Shown here: positions 48,801 through 56,413 of the stretch, one piece after another | How the letters are laid out: every line of letters starts with the position of its first letter | Numbering within the stretch: the first letter of the stretch is position 1 | NCBI GenBank assembly: GCA_026414765.1 | Contig: JAOAIJ010000019.1 | Span: 1 to 64,000 of the forward strand | Length of the DNA: 64,000 nt | Source: Clostridia bacterium | GTDB taxonomy: Bacteria > Bacillota > Clostridia > Acetivibrionales > DSM-27016 | Direction: 5' to 3' | Translations under genes and position numbers: made by a program | The notes under the pieces: generated by a model | Database searches by the model: none | Told to the model about the DNA's origin: nothing | What the model saw: the letters and a program-made list of their open reading frames with translations, nothing else

Positions 48801-51749
48801 GTTTCAACCGCACCAAATAATGACCTGAGGGTCAGGTTAAAGGCTACCACCACAAAGCTTGCTTCAAGATCTACCGGGAAGCTCAACAACACCGGAACGA
48901 TAGCGGTATCTCAGCAGGCAGCTCTTACAATGACCGTTGTCGGAGCGAACCAGACTATACAGTTGAGTGATATGTGGAAGATAACTGCAGCAAAGGAGAG
49001 TGTGGTTTTAGACAGTATAAAAGTGGATATATCGGGTACTATGGATACCGTAAATGTTGATAATTTAGTACTTATGTATAGTACAAACGTTGCAATCGGC
49101 GATGCAGACGATGTTCAGATAGGAACGAGCCTTAACCCCGGAACAGGGGCCTCCGAGCTGGAGTTTACAGCTTTATCAAAAACTGTTGCAGTAGGCAGCG
49201 GCTATATATATATACTCGGACAGATATCAAGTTCAGCATCGACAGGACAGAATATAGCTTTGGGAATCCCGGCAGAGGGAATTACCGCAACAGGAGTTGT
49301 TTCATCGAGAGCCATCAAGTCCACCGGGATAGATGCAGGTACGGTAGTAACCCTTGATAATACACCCCCAACGGCTGCAATAACCTATAACCTGAACCGT
49401 GCCGTCAAGTCAGGAGATACGCTGGTCATAACGGCAACCTTCAACAAAGCTATGGCAAATGCACCTGTTGTACAGATAAGCATATCGGGGGCAAATACGC
49501 TGGCGTTGACCAATATGACAAAGGTGGATGCGACACACTATACTTGCACATATACAGTTGGCGCAGGTGACGGTGCTGCAACAGTGGCTTTGGCTACAGG
49601 CACTGACTTGTCAGGTAATGTTATTACAGCTGCACCTGTAAGCGGAGCAACTTTTACAGTTGATAATACTGTTCCCGGAACTCCTGTTATTACTCTCGCA
49701 GAAGCTAAAGGAAATTCTGAAATACCGGGTTATATGAACAGTTCTAATCTTAACCTGCAGATTGATGCAAATATAAACGGCAGCAGTGCAGCAGGAGGAA
49801 GTGCGGAATTGTTGATAGACGGTGTTCCCTTCAGCACACCGGTAATTGACAGTACAATAGGTCCGATGGATACTTCCGTAAGCTTCCTGGTTGCTCCAGG
49901 TGTTATTGGACAGGGTACGCATACATTCTCAATCAGGCTGAAGGATGAAGCAGGAAACAGCGCAACCAGTATGGCTTCATCACCTGTCATAGTTGATTAT
50001 TCTTTACCGTCAAAGCCTTCAGTCTCTTATACTGTTGTTGGAGGAAGTGTAGTTGCCGGATATATAAACGATACCAATACTGGAGTTAATTTTTCGGCTG
50101 ATATAGTTGCTGGCGAAGCGACTGGAGGAACAGCAGAATTACTGCTTGGTACGACAGTAGTCGGTACACAGCCGATATCAGCAAATGATACGACTATTTT
50201 ATTAACTGTTTCAAAAGCGGTAATAGGTACTGAAGGAAGTAAAAGCTTTACGGTGAGGGTAACCGATGTGGCAGGAAACACAGTAACAAGCAATGCTATA
50301 AGCTTAGTTGCAGACTTTACTTCGCCCGGGGCCCCAACAGCTCCTTCGATAGCGGGAAACGATAATATTAAGGTTTCAGGGTATGTAAACGGAACAAACA
50401 GCCAGATTTCTGCATCATCCACCATAATTAAAGGTGATGCTGTAGGGGGACGGGCAGAATTGCTGATCGACGGTGTTTCATTCAGTGTGAAAGTACAGGA
50501 TTTGTCGATAGGCTCAAATGATATTGCAGTTTCATTGCTTTCTGCCTTTGCAAGTGTAAATGAGCTCAGGAATACAATAGATGCAGGAACTCATAAAGTT
50601 AAAGTAAGGCTGTTCGATGCAGCAGGAAATTATACGGATAGTTCCGAAACATCATTTACAGCAGACTATACTTCACCCTCAGTACCGGCTAATGTTGCAA
50701 TCAGTGCACAGGGGAACAGTGTAGTTGCCGGATACTTCAACATTTCAAATAACGGTATTGTTGCGGCTGTTGATGTTATAGCTGGTCAGGCAGAAGGCGG
50801 ATATGCGGAGCTTATAATTGACGGGCGTTCCTTCGGCACACCGATAAAAAGCAGCCTGATAGGGGCAGTTACCACTCATGTAGCCATAACATACAATTTT
50901 GCCGATCTAAATGAACTGAAAGCTTTGATACCGGCTGGTACCCATACCTTTGCAGTGAGAGTGTATACCTTAGCAGGCAACTTTGAGACAAGTTCAACTG
51001 TCAGTCTGATTGCGGACTATACAGCACCCGGCGCACCGTCATCCGTTACAATTTCCGGTACGGGAGGAAAATCAGTAACAGGATATCTGAACGGAACCAA
51101 CAATCAGATTTCCGCAAATGTAAGGATCACAGCAGGGCAAGCTACAGGAGGAAGGGCAGAATTGGTTATAGGAAGTACTGTAGTTGCAACATATAATATA
51201 AATTCAGGGGACAGTAATATAGCCATAGTATCAAATTATCTAAACAGTACACTGCTTCAGGCAGCAATACCGGATTCCGGCGCCGGCAGCGGAGAGAGAA
51301 GCTATACAGCAACTGTGAGGATAGTTGATGCAGCTGGTAACAGTGTGAATAGTACGCCTGTTTCATTTAAAGCTGATTACATAGTGCCCGATGAACCTGC
51401 AGGAGGATTTACAATTACGGCCAGCGGAGGAACTGTTGTTTCAGGACGGATAAATGAAACAAATATGTATATCAAGGTCAATAGCATAAGTATTACTTCA
51501 AATCAGGCAATCGGCGGAAAAGCTGAGTTGGTTATGGATAAGGGTACACCAGGTCAGAGGATTATTGCGGTAGATAATATTATTAATACTTCAGACACCA
51601 CCCTTACGCTAAGCTCAAACTTTTCCAATCCTGCAGCACTACAGGCGGCAATACCGGAAGGAAGCCACGAGTTTGTAATAGTACTGTATGATGCGGCAGG
51701 TAACAGTGTAGAGACGGCAGCAACAGTACTGATTGCCGATTACCCATAA
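39801..51749 (+). CDS. Giant SLH surface protein with multiple repeat families
   Basis: 3,982 residues from ATG 39801 (GGGGGTC upstream). Order: signal peptide (1-29); three SLH motifs (about 30-200); a strand-rich beta-solenoid-like part (about 205-480); a Big2-like domain (about 490-565); two domains around 570-835; two DUF1533-like domains (DNPAWRNGITVITVGG) to about 1240; six tandem 120-residue repeats (about 1468-2197) ; SwmB-like and Ig-like domains; a series of EYSLDST-type repeats (about 2650-3030); and six Ig-like repeats at the C-terminus (AELLIDGVPFS, AGNS). N-terminal SLH anchor, free C-terminus. A large adhesin, S-layer component or spacer. Confidence 0.9.
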   Translation: MPKKLRKVMAACIALIYAVSIITSTVYAAPSDISGHPAASTINRWIAKGLAKTQSDGKFKPNEIIKRIEFITFINKVFNFTEKAKINVVDVISGSDDGNEVAKAVAAGYLQADGKKKVYPYQPVAKADAAVMLAKVFDLKSSNTSNLNKYSDSDKIPYSSKEAISALDEKGYISGSSDGKFSPWSNLTRADAIVIIDKIIGDLFNAKGTYKGSYKGNVVVSAESVNLKDTVIEGDLYLTEGIGDGDVTLDKVTVKGRTIVRGGGKHSIIIRNSSLWGPVSVAKRDGLIRLVAEGTTNIYNVQLNSGAILEENGVKTATGYKGFEEIQINRGIAANQEMKFEGDFSNINIEAASVNIQVDGTVGKLQLRESGENTIIKVRSGTVSELLTQADKTVIEATGGTITSLKVSNTAAASTVTVDGASVGTLDVQASSNINISNGTIGTFNMHSGASGSTVSIGKDARVPSFSTSGVAVRDNRTITTGNSTQYISISAQNLTVTKDNVAAAVVNVTPVDAVLNYNSLNPAIATVNPNNGVVKGESLGTATIIVTATKTGYTTVSTTFTVTVNAVNNNPTAAGTLLVSPANANRSAVQSVTLSYTPGEALSNGTVVFTLPTGFTASTSDTVSIAGGTAASLNASQISNSGSTITITGLNLTTSQTVVVTLVNKTIPAANNYTFSAAADADGTGTRGPSSGSGNETKIFTSNSVTLTLPGSLVISPASGAAGSTQDVTLTYTLAESMNSGSVVFTLPSGFTPNAGDIVYVNGVTTSAITIVGQTVTVTGVTAASGQNIVLILDGRTVPAAGNYDFRAVADADGVGGTKNPSTGTGSEAKIFTSNTSVAPSVITAVNATVDSDFNLTFTDNPAWRNGITVITVGGTALPSSAYSITSAGSITLKPSQSLLLQTPGTKTISISSTNFASVTVSQVIAHGAAKNIVITTQPTAPASNGGVLAAQPVLRLKDQYNNDCSTDNTTQVNISRGDAGNWSIGGITTVSAVNGTVTFSDLTASSSIQVSGARLRFSSTGLADMFSNTFTVPAPSIVVTPAANATVDGNFDITFAENATWRAAITAVSVGGTVLPAGAYDISSAGRITLRPSQSTLLQSSGTKTITITAAGFAVVSIDQPIKHGAATRLDIQVQPQPPTASGTQLSVQPVIRVLDQYNNICSTDNTTQVVAAKGDGGTWTLGGTLTATAVNGTISYTNLTAARNAQTDNAYIRFTSGSLTAANSNTFTILANTGNETAAVTSPANNSYSNADLTTITGTATNTNSDLVKVVVRIKDNATQKYLSANNGGLFSSNTPVDLTVSGTTSWTVTLSSISFSNGNYTIEAIANDGANGLTAFSVFTIDKAAPYRINAVASQQNTITGNNGYITLTTVNDPLSNATWINILNEIKAHTAVTSGSWISGIDPSYLDIDPSADGVTAKLINKDSGNAAIVADFVIPAARVADRAGNVASGNITIDAYIGAPEVASITAAEGGAAEHGIGPGDTLTIVFNVATNKAAATVYADKNAVDAVINWGSKSFGSAYTGNWTDNRTLVITCSNGSGATFMVGDTIVIKSGAGIKTQDGLSAASSDTSEASTGTFNPAPAIVSISAAEGGPALDGLDAGDTITIKFDVATNKAAATVYADKNAVDAVINWGSKSFGTSYSGQWTDNKTLVITCINGSGATFAVGDTITVKVGADIRTLDGTSPASTDTSDPSEGTFDLIPPAPVVLSITAAEGGASEHGIGPGDTLTIIFDTATNKTASTSYADKAAVDTVINWGSKSFGTSYTGVWTNNTTLVITCTNGAGATFTIGDTITIRSGAGIKTPDNLSPASNDISDACTGAFSPAPVIVSVTAAEGNPGSNGLDAGDTITIVFNTATNKTAAVTYADKAAVDAVINWGSKSFGLSYTGAWTDNKTLVITCTDGSTADFAVGNTITIKAGAEIKTLDESSPASTDTSDAAEGTFDLIPAAPLITSVTAAEGGTAEHGIGSGDTLTIVFNAATNKTGGTSYANKTAVDAIINWGSKSFGSGYTGAWTDNRTLVITCTNGSGATFTVGDTIAVNSGADIKTQNGLSSASTDTSDASTGTFNPAPLIVSVTATEAGAEENGIGPGDILTVVFDVATNKEGATYANKTAVDAVINWGGKSFGSSYTGAWTDNKTLVITCVDGSTGDFAVGNTITVKTGGDIRTLDGTSQACTDVSDASTGTFSPVPLAPTVVSIATNEAGSVITIEFNKTMANPSGKHAQFGVLVDGTARTVSAAALNTDNKKIDLTLSTPVAVGNTITLSYTPGTVAAADGGALALFTGSSVTNSVVGPAKIASVSSSVTNNTYGAGQVITITVTFDTAVDISTVGGIPTLRVETGTVDEEARYIDGNRTNVTTLTFEYTVKQGNNTADLEYVSTASLALNGATVKNTGKDVAAILSLPALGSIYSLGGQKNIAIDTTAPVNATGFPKAGTKTENTANVLVQVNESGKAYYVVLDGGASAPTASQIKAGRDASNVNVAKKGEINLTAGMQGTISITGLDMLTSYDIYVVSDDWVGNLQSIPGKVSVITTNDITPPVITGSTATPGGITADIEIITDEESRVYYIVMAGGSPAPTAANVKAGAGALSASLKGYADTAGNRATINLNGLNGLTTYDLYVVCQDNNNNLQTTATRIQVTTDLTGVTADVAAGKLSNTSRNMEYSLDSTNGTNGTWTGCTDGTTTVQFTVGDVYIRDKSNTATARRVATVTQQPMPTTAQINGIGYNIAQGTLTGTLSSMQYRINGGAWIDITTGGAISGIAFAAGDLEFRIKATATTLASLPVTKVTISAPASAPLLMYDDVVNTILDLNSVNELGEFIYEYRIDTGGWTSGGVTPDLSGTKTVYVRKKATATELASQVQVINFTVNVNLNTVGINIAVGQIYGTTTAMEYSLNSTDGYNGTWKPCSNTNTNVTFVEGNVYIRASAQRDNVRLIDTLTAPAAPATVSANETGGQNAVKLVGATTSMEYSRDGGITWYAVSTSIAAGTQSIDVSTAPNNDLRVRLKATTTKLASRSTGKLNNTGTIAVSQQAALTMTVVGANQTIQLSDMWKITAAKESVVLDSIKVDISGTMDTVNVDNLVLMYSTNVAIGDADDVQIGTSLNPGTGASELEFTALSKTVAVGSGYIYILGQISSSASTGQNIALGIPAEGITATGVVSSRAIKSTGIDAGTVVTLDNTPPTAAITYNLNRAVKSGDTLVITATFNKAMANAPVVQISISGANTLALTNMTKVDATHYTCTYTVGAGDGAATVALATGTDLSGNVITAAPVSGATFTVDNTVPGTPVITLAEAKGNSEIPGYMNSSNLNLQIDANINGSSAAGGSAELLIDGVPFSTPVIDSTIGPMDTSVSFLVAPGVIGQGTHTFSIRLKDEAGNSATSMASSPVIVDYSLPSKPSVSYTVVGGSVVAGYINDTNTGVNFSADIVAGEATGGTAELLLGTTVVGTQPISANDTTILLTVSKAVIGTEGSKSFTVRVTDVAGNTVTSNAISLVADFTSPGAPTAPSIAGNDNIKVSGYVNGTNSQISASSTIIKGDAVGGRAELLIDGVSFSVKVQDLSIGSNDIAVSLLSAFASVNELRNTIDAGTHKVKVRLFDAAGNYTDSSETSFTADYTSPSVPANVAISAQGNSVVAGYFNISNNGIVAAVDVIAGQAEGGYAELIIDGRSFGTPIKSSLIGAVTTHVAITYNFADLNELKALIPAGTHTFAVRVYTLAGNFETSSTVSLIADYTAPGAPSSVTISGTGGKSVTGYLNGTNNQISANVRITAGQATGGRAELVIGSTVVATYNINSGDSNIAIVSNYLNSTLLQAAIPDSGAGSGERSYTATVRIVDAAGNSVNSTPVSFKADYIVPDEPAGGFTITASGGTVVSGRINETNMYIKVNSISITSNQAIGGKAELVMDKGTPGQRIIAVDNIINTSDTTLTLSSNFSNPAALQAAIPEGSHEFVIVLYDAAGNSVETAATVLIADYP
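44202..46390 (+). repeat. Six tandem repeats of about 365 bases in the giant gene
   Basis: Each unit encodes about 120 residues with ITAAEGG, GDTLTI, NWGSKSFG, YTGxWTDN, TLVITC and VGDTI motifs. Units alternate between two subtypes (GIGPGD...TFNPAP and GLDAGD...TFDLIP), so the array is three copies of a double unit. Bases 44281-44368 are identical to 44644-44731. Confidence 0.85.
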
Positions 51750-51760
51750 GAAAAGATAAA

Positions 51761-51793
51761 AAACTGGCTTATGACAAATAGGCCAGTTTTTTT
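51761..51793 (+). terminator. Terminator of the giant gene
   Basis: AAACTGGC pairs with GCCAGTTT, followed by TTTTTTA. Confidence 0.85.
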
Positions 51794-51878
51794 ATTTCAT
51801 GGGAAAGTAAGTTTATTAATGTATGTTATGAGCCATAAATACCTCCCCATATTTCCAGTACTTAATTTGCTCATTATG

Positions 51879-52178
51879 TGATATACTGGGTTTATACATT
51901 AAAGTCATATTGGTTCTAACAATCCAATTGTAGATATATACTTAAGGAGTATATACACTGAAAATTCCTGATTTTACTACTACTATCGTTATTCTACCAA
52001 AATTCTTACAAGATGTATCCTAAAAAGATAATATATAAATTATCAGTGCGGCGATGCACAATAACTTCAAAATAATGTTATTAGATTAATTAATCAGTGC
52101 AACAGATTAATTTACTGAATATTGGGAATATATCAGTACGTGCATGAAAATATGCCTATAAAAAAGTGAGGTTTTATT
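51879..52178 (+). promoter_or_regulatory. Promoter and long leader of the rnf operon
   Basis: An extended -10 (TGATATACT, 51879-51887) is a plausible promoter. The about 290-base region to rnfC contains no convincing gene and several hairpins: TATATAC/GTATATA (51935-51941/51949-51955), GTGC/GCAC near 52045-52060, and TTAATC/GATTAA near 52090-52113. It matches no known riboswitch I can recall. Confidence 0.45.
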
Positions 52179-53492
52179 ATGCTGTTTTCAAAAAAAGGCT
52201 TCAAAGGCGGCGTAGCTGTACCCCACAAGAAGAATACCACAAGCTGTGAGACTGTTAAAATGAGCTTGCCGGAAAAAGTAGCCATTCCCATGGTGCAGCA
52301 TATAGGAGCACCATGTGAGCCTATTGTAAAAAAGGGTGATTATGTAAAGGTTGGGCAGATTATCGGCAGTTCTGATGCATTCGTTTCATCCCCTGTGCAT
52401 TCCAGCGTTTCCGGGACTGTAACCGATATAGCTTCCAGACTTGGTGCAGGAGGGGCCCGGGTAACTACAATAGAGATCAAAACAGATGGGGAGCAGGTAA
52501 TTCATGAGGATATAAAGCCACCACACTACTCAGACTATAAAGAATTTTTAGGAATTATCCGGAAATCAGGATTAGTTGGCCTTGGAGGAGCAGGCTTTCC
52601 TGCCCATGTCAAGCTTTCACCTCCGCCTGATAAGGTAATTGACACGCTTATAATAAACGGTGCTGAGTGTGAGCCTTTTATAACTGCCGATTACAGGGAG
52701 ATTGTAGAGAATTCCTGGAATATAATGTGTGGAATAGAAATTTTGCTGGGTCTTATGAGCTTCAAAAATGTATATATCGGTATCGAAGATAATAAGCCGG
52801 ATGCAATTAAGATAATGAATGATATGGCAGATAACCATAAGAATATAAATGTAGTTAAGTTGATGTCACGTTTTCCACAGGGCGCTGAAAAAATGCTCAT
52901 TTATACGGTTACCGGCAGAAAAGTGCCTTCAGGGAAGCTTCCGGCAGATGTAGGCGTAATTGTTATGAATGTAAACAGTGTATCTTTTATAGCTGAACAT
53001 ATAAAAACAGGTATGCCCCTGATTAAGAAAAAAGTTACTGTAGACGGCTCAGCAGTGAAAAAGCCTGCAAATTTGGAAATACTAATTGGAACACCTTTGG
53101 AAGATGTATTCAACTTTTGCGGAGGCTTCAAATCAGAACCGAAAAAGATTTTAATGGGTGGGCCTATGATGGGAATAGCACAGTATTCTTTACAAACTCC
53201 GGTACTAAAGCATACAAATGCATTACTGGCGTTTGACGGAAAGGATGCTGCCCAACCTGCTGAAACAGCTTGTATACGGTGTGGAAAGTGTGTGGAAGCG
53301 TGTCCCATGAATCTTATACCGCTTAGTTTGAACCAGAATTCTATAATCCGTAATATAGACGCTCTTAATAAGTATCATGTGGCTGATTGTGTTGAATGTG
53401 GGAGCTGCTCTTATGTATGCCCCGCAAAGAGACATCTGGTACAGTCCATAAGACTGGGTAAGGCCTTATTAAGGCAGACAGGGACGAAATAG
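52179..53492 (+). CDS. rnfC: Rnf electron transport complex subunit C
   Basis: 437 residues. The N-terminus (KGGVAVPHKKNTTSC) and the NADH/FMN-binding Rossmann-like part (GLGGAGFPAHVKLSPP, ING-AECEPFITADYR) are typical of RnfC. Two [4Fe-4S] motifs end the protein: CIRCGKCVEACPMNLIP and CVECGSCSYVCPAKR. It is the peripheral NAD-binding subunit. AAAGTGAGGTTTTATT precedes it. First gene of the C-D-G-E-A-B operon; the complex couples ferredoxin oxidation to NAD reduction and ion export. Confidence 0.95.
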   Translation: MLFSKKGFKGGVAVPHKKNTTSCETVKMSLPEKVAIPMVQHIGAPCEPIVKKGDYVKVGQIIGSSDAFVSSPVHSSVSGTVTDIASRLGAGGARVTTIEIKTDGEQVIHEDIKPPHYSDYKEFLGIIRKSGLVGLGGAGFPAHVKLSPPPDKVIDTLIINGAECEPFITADYREIVENSWNIMCGIEILLGLMSFKNVYIGIEDNKPDAIKIMNDMADNHKNINVVKLMSRFPQGAEKMLIYTVTGRKVPSGKLPADVGVIVMNVNSVSFIAEHIKTGMPLIKKKVTVDGSAVKKPANLEILIGTPLEDVFNFCGGFKSEPKKILMGGPMMGIAQYSLQTPVLKHTNALLAFDGKDAAQPAETACIRCGKCVEACPMNLIPLSLNQNSIIRNIDALNKYHVADCVECGSCSYVCPAKRHLVQSIRLGKALLRQTGTK

Positions 53493-53539
53493 TACTTATG
53501 CAGCAGTTGTTGCCAATCAATTTAAAGGAGGTAAATAGT

Positions 53540-54499
53540 TTGGAAAACCTTTTGTTAGTTTCTTCTTCTCCTCACATAAGAGGTTCAAACAATACAAGAA
53601 AAATAATGCTGGATGTAATTATCGCCCTTTCACCGGCTATACTGGCTAGCGTATATTTCTTCGGTATAAGGGCACTTGTGGTTATCCTGATTACAGTTGC
53701 TGCCTGTATTACTGCTGAGTATGCTGCCCGTAAAGCTATGGGGAGGGAAAATACAATATCCGACTTAAGTGCAGTTGTCACAGGTATTCTGCTTGCTCTT
53801 AATTTTCCGGTAACACTGCCGTTATGGATAGCAGTTGCCGGAGGAGCAATAGCAGTTATTATTGTAAAACAGTTATTCGGGGGATTAGGGCAAAATTTTA
53901 TGAATCCTGCTGCAACAGCAAGGGTTATACTGCTGGTGTCATGGCCTGCACATATGACAAAATGGGTTGCACCTGGGCCTGATGCTGTATCTTCAGCTAC
54001 ACCTCTGGAACTGGTTAAGAAAGGAAAAGAAGCTATAGAGGGGAGTATGCCGGGTTATTTTGATCTCTTCATTGGCAATACTGGCGGATCCTTGGGTGAA
54101 ACTGCGGATATTGCATTGCTTTTGGGCGCAGCATATCTTTTGTACAGGAAGGTTATTTCTCCTGTTATTCCTGTCACTATTCTTGGCACAGTAGCATTAC
54201 TGACGTGGATATTCGGAGGAGACTCTCTTTTTACCGGCGACTTCATTTATCATGTTTTTTCGGGTGGTCTTATGCTTGCGGCATTTTTTATGGCTACTGA
54301 CTATACGACCTCACCCGTAACACTTAGAGGTAAGCTAATAATGGGTGTAGGCTGCGGGGTACTGACAGCCGTTATCCGCTTATATACCAATTACCCTGAA
54401 GGGGTATCATTTGCCATACTTCTTATGAATATTGCCACGCCGTTAATTGACAGATACACAATTCCAAAAAGCTTCGGAGGTGAGAAAGCAAGTGCGTGA
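53540..54499 (+). CDS. rnfD: Rnf electron transport complex subunit D
   Basis: 319 residues from TTG 53540, since AAAGGAGG at 53524-53531 fits it; an ATG at 53498 would overlap less plausible upstream bases. Multi-pass membrane protein with the FMN-attachment motif in GPDAVSSATPLE: Thr154 would carry covalent FMN. SSSPHIRG near the start is typical. The end overlaps the rnfG start region. Confidence 0.95.
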   Translation: MENLLLVSSSPHIRGSNNTRKIMLDVIIALSPAILASVYFFGIRALVVILITVAACITAEYAARKAMGRENTISDLSAVVTGILLALNFPVTLPLWIAVAGGAIAVIIVKQLFGGLGQNFMNPAATARVILLVSWPAHMTKWVAPGPDAVSSATPLELVKKGKEAIEGSMPGYFDLFIGNTGGSLGETADIALLLGAAYLLYRKVISPVIPVTILGTVALLTWIFGGDSLFTGDFIYHVFSGGLMLAAFFMATDYTTSPVTLRGKLIMGVGCGVLTAVIRLYTNYPEGVSFAILLMNIATPLIDRYTIPKSFGGEKASA

Positions 54500-55079
54500 T
54501 ATAGTTAAGCAGGCAGTTGCGTTGTTCATTATTTGTATTGTTGTGTCGGCTACCCTTGCTTTTACATACTCGGTGACAAGGGAAAAGATCGAAGACCGTG
54601 CACGCATGGATGCAGAAGCGGCAAGAAAAGAAGTTCTGGCTAGCGCTGAAACCTTTGAGAAACTTGAGGCGCCTACACAGCATAACTCCGCTTTGTCCCA
54701 GGTCAAGGAAGCCTATAAAGGTATGAAGGCAAATGAAACTAAGGGATATGTATTCCTGGTAGAGACAAAAGGCTATGGTGGAATAATGAAAATTACTGTT
54801 GGGGTTGGCACTAAAGGTGAAATAACCGGGATGAAGATAGGGCAGAACAATGAAACACCTGGTTTGGGAACAAAAGCAGCAGAAGCCCCATTTAGGACTC
54901 AGTTGATTGGGATTAGGCCCTCTGTGCCGTTAAAGGTAATTAAGGTCGGAAAGACGAAACCTGAAGAAGTAGAAGCAATCAGCGGGGCTACAATAACCTC
55001 CAGAGCTGTTGTTGAGGCTGTTCAGGCAGCCATAGATATGTCAGTGAGACTTGCACGGGGGGAGGGAACGGCAAAATGA
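54492..55079 (+). CDS. rnfG: Rnf electron transport complex subunit G
   Basis: 195 residues from GTG 54492, with GGAGG at 54476-54480. One N-terminal membrane helix (VALFIICIVVSATLAFTYS) and an extracytoplasmic domain whose SGATITSRAV motif near residue 165 holds covalent FMN on Thr. It overlaps rnfD by eight bases and rnfE by four (ATGA). An in-frame TTG at 54447 is unlikely. Confidence 0.93.
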   Translation: MRDIVKQAVALFIICIVVSATLAFTYSVTREKIEDRARMDAEAARKEVLASAETFEKLEAPTQHNSALSQVKEAYKGMKANETKGYVFLVETKGYGGIMKITVGVGTKGEITGMKIGQNNETPGLGTKAAEAPFRTQLIGIRPSVPLKVIKVGKTKPEEVEAISGATITSRAVVEAVQAAIDMSVRLARGEGTAK

Positions 55080-55762
55080 GCGGTAAGAACAACAGAAACA
55101 CAAATGCAATGAAGACGCTGAGCAATGGTATTGTTAAGGAAAACCCGATATTCAGGCTTGTTCTGGGTACATGTCCCACACTGGCAGTAACTACTTCTGC
55201 AATTAATGGAATAGGTATGGGGTTAGCAACGACTATAGTACTGATAGGTTCGAATGCAGTTATTTCGCTAACCCGCAAGCTGATACCAGATAAAGTGAGA
55301 ATCCCTGCTTATATTACTATTATAGCAGGGTTCGTAACAATAGTTCAGCTGTTGTTAAAGGCATATCTGCCATCTCTTGATAAGGCGCTTGGAATATATA
55401 TTCCTTTAATCGTAGTTAATTGTATTATCCTAGCAAGAGCAGAGATGTTTGCAAGCAAAAACAGTGTTTTCATGTCTGTCATGGACGCGGTTGGCATGGG
55501 CGCCGGGTTTACACTGGCTCTTATGGCAATAGGTTCTATGAGAGAGCTTTTTGGCAATGGGACTCTATTTGGGTTGACTGTAACCGCAAATCTATTTGAT
55601 CCTGCAATAATCATTATTTTGCCTCCAGGAGGTTTTTTGGTTTTTGGGATAATTATCGGGATTCTGAACAAGTTTTCATCTATTAAAGTGAAAAAAACGG
55701 GATGCCACTCCTGTGATGTCCCGTGCAGCTCTTGTCAGGGACATAAGGAGGTGGGTGCATAG
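55076..55762 (+). CDS. rnfE: Rnf electron transport complex subunit E, with Cys-rich tail
   Basis: 228 residues. Membrane subunit with RnfE motifs (NPIFRLVLGTCPTLAVTTSA; VVNCIILARAEMFASKNS). An extra C-terminal tail (KKTGCHSCDVPCSSCQGH, Cys210, 213, 217, 220) adds four cysteines in a possible metal site not needed by the basic RnfE fold. Overlaps rnfG and rnfA by four bases and one base. Confidence 0.93.
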   Translation: MSGKNNRNTNAMKTLSNGIVKENPIFRLVLGTCPTLAVTTSAINGIGMGLATTIVLIGSNAVISLTRKLIPDKVRIPAYITIIAGFVTIVQLLLKAYLPSLDKALGIYIPLIVVNCIILARAEMFASKNSVFMSVMDAVGMGAGFTLALMAIGSMRELFGNGTLFGLTVTANLFDPAIIIILPPGGFLVFGIIIGILNKFSSIKVKKTGCHSCDVPCSSCQGHKEVGA

Positions 55763-56343
55763 TGAAAGAATTAATTATAATAATTATGGGAGCCATATTG
55801 GTTGATAACTTTGTTGTATCGAAGTTTTTAGGCATCTGTCCATTCCTTGGGGTGTCGAAAAAATTGGATACTGCCGTTGGAATGAGTGGTGCAGTTATTT
55901 TTGTTATGACTATAGCATCAACGGTGACATGGATAATAAACAGGTATCTGCTTGTACAATTCGGACTGGAATATCTGCAAACTATAGCGTTTATACTGGT
56001 TATTGCTGCGCTTGTCCAGTTTGTAGAGATAGTGCTGAAAAAGTTCTCACCCTCCCTTTACAAGGCACTTGGGATATTTCTTCCCTTAATTACAACAAAC
56101 TGTGCGGTTCTTGGTGTAGCGCTGATTAACATACAAAAAGGGTATGATCTGTTAAAGTCTGTACTATACAGCATTGGTGCAGGAGCGGGATTTATGCTGG
56201 CACTGGTGTTGTTTGCAGGGGTAAGGGAGAGGCTGGAATACAGCAGCATCCCTGAGTCTCTTAGAGGGCTTCCTATAACATTGATTGCTGCAGCATTGGT
56301 TTCTGTTGCGTTTTTTGGATTTCAGGGGCTGTTTGCGAATTGA
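55762..56343 (+). CDS. rnfA: Rnf electron transport complex subunit A
   Basis: 193 residues from GTG 55762, overlapping the rnfE stop. An integral membrane protein with conserved LVDNFVVSKFLGICPFLGVSK-type start and LITTNCAVLGVAL, the paired half of RnfE. RnfA and RnfE bind a shared iron-sulfur centre through these conserved cysteines in the membrane. AAGGAGGTGGGTG is upstream. Confidence 0.95.
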   Translation: MKELIIIIMGAILVDNFVVSKFLGICPFLGVSKKLDTAVGMSGAVIFVMTIASTVTWIINRYLLVQFGLEYLQTIAFILVIAALVQFVEIVLKKFSPSLYKALGIFLPLITTNCAVLGVALINIQKGYDLLKSVLYSIGAGAGFMLALVLFAGVRERLEYSSIPESLRGLPITLIAAALVSVAFFGFQGLFAN

Positions 56344-56413
56344 TAAAGTAGCTGCCTGAAGGAGCACTGCTTGCAAGTTTGTATTTTACATTGCAGCTGT
56401 ATGGAGGTAAATT

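Noticed and set aside
40439-50425. Many long minus-strand frames inside the giant surface gene
   Set aside because: They mirror the repeated Thr/Ala/Gly codons of the plus-strand gene, recur with its repeats, and lack ribosome sites.
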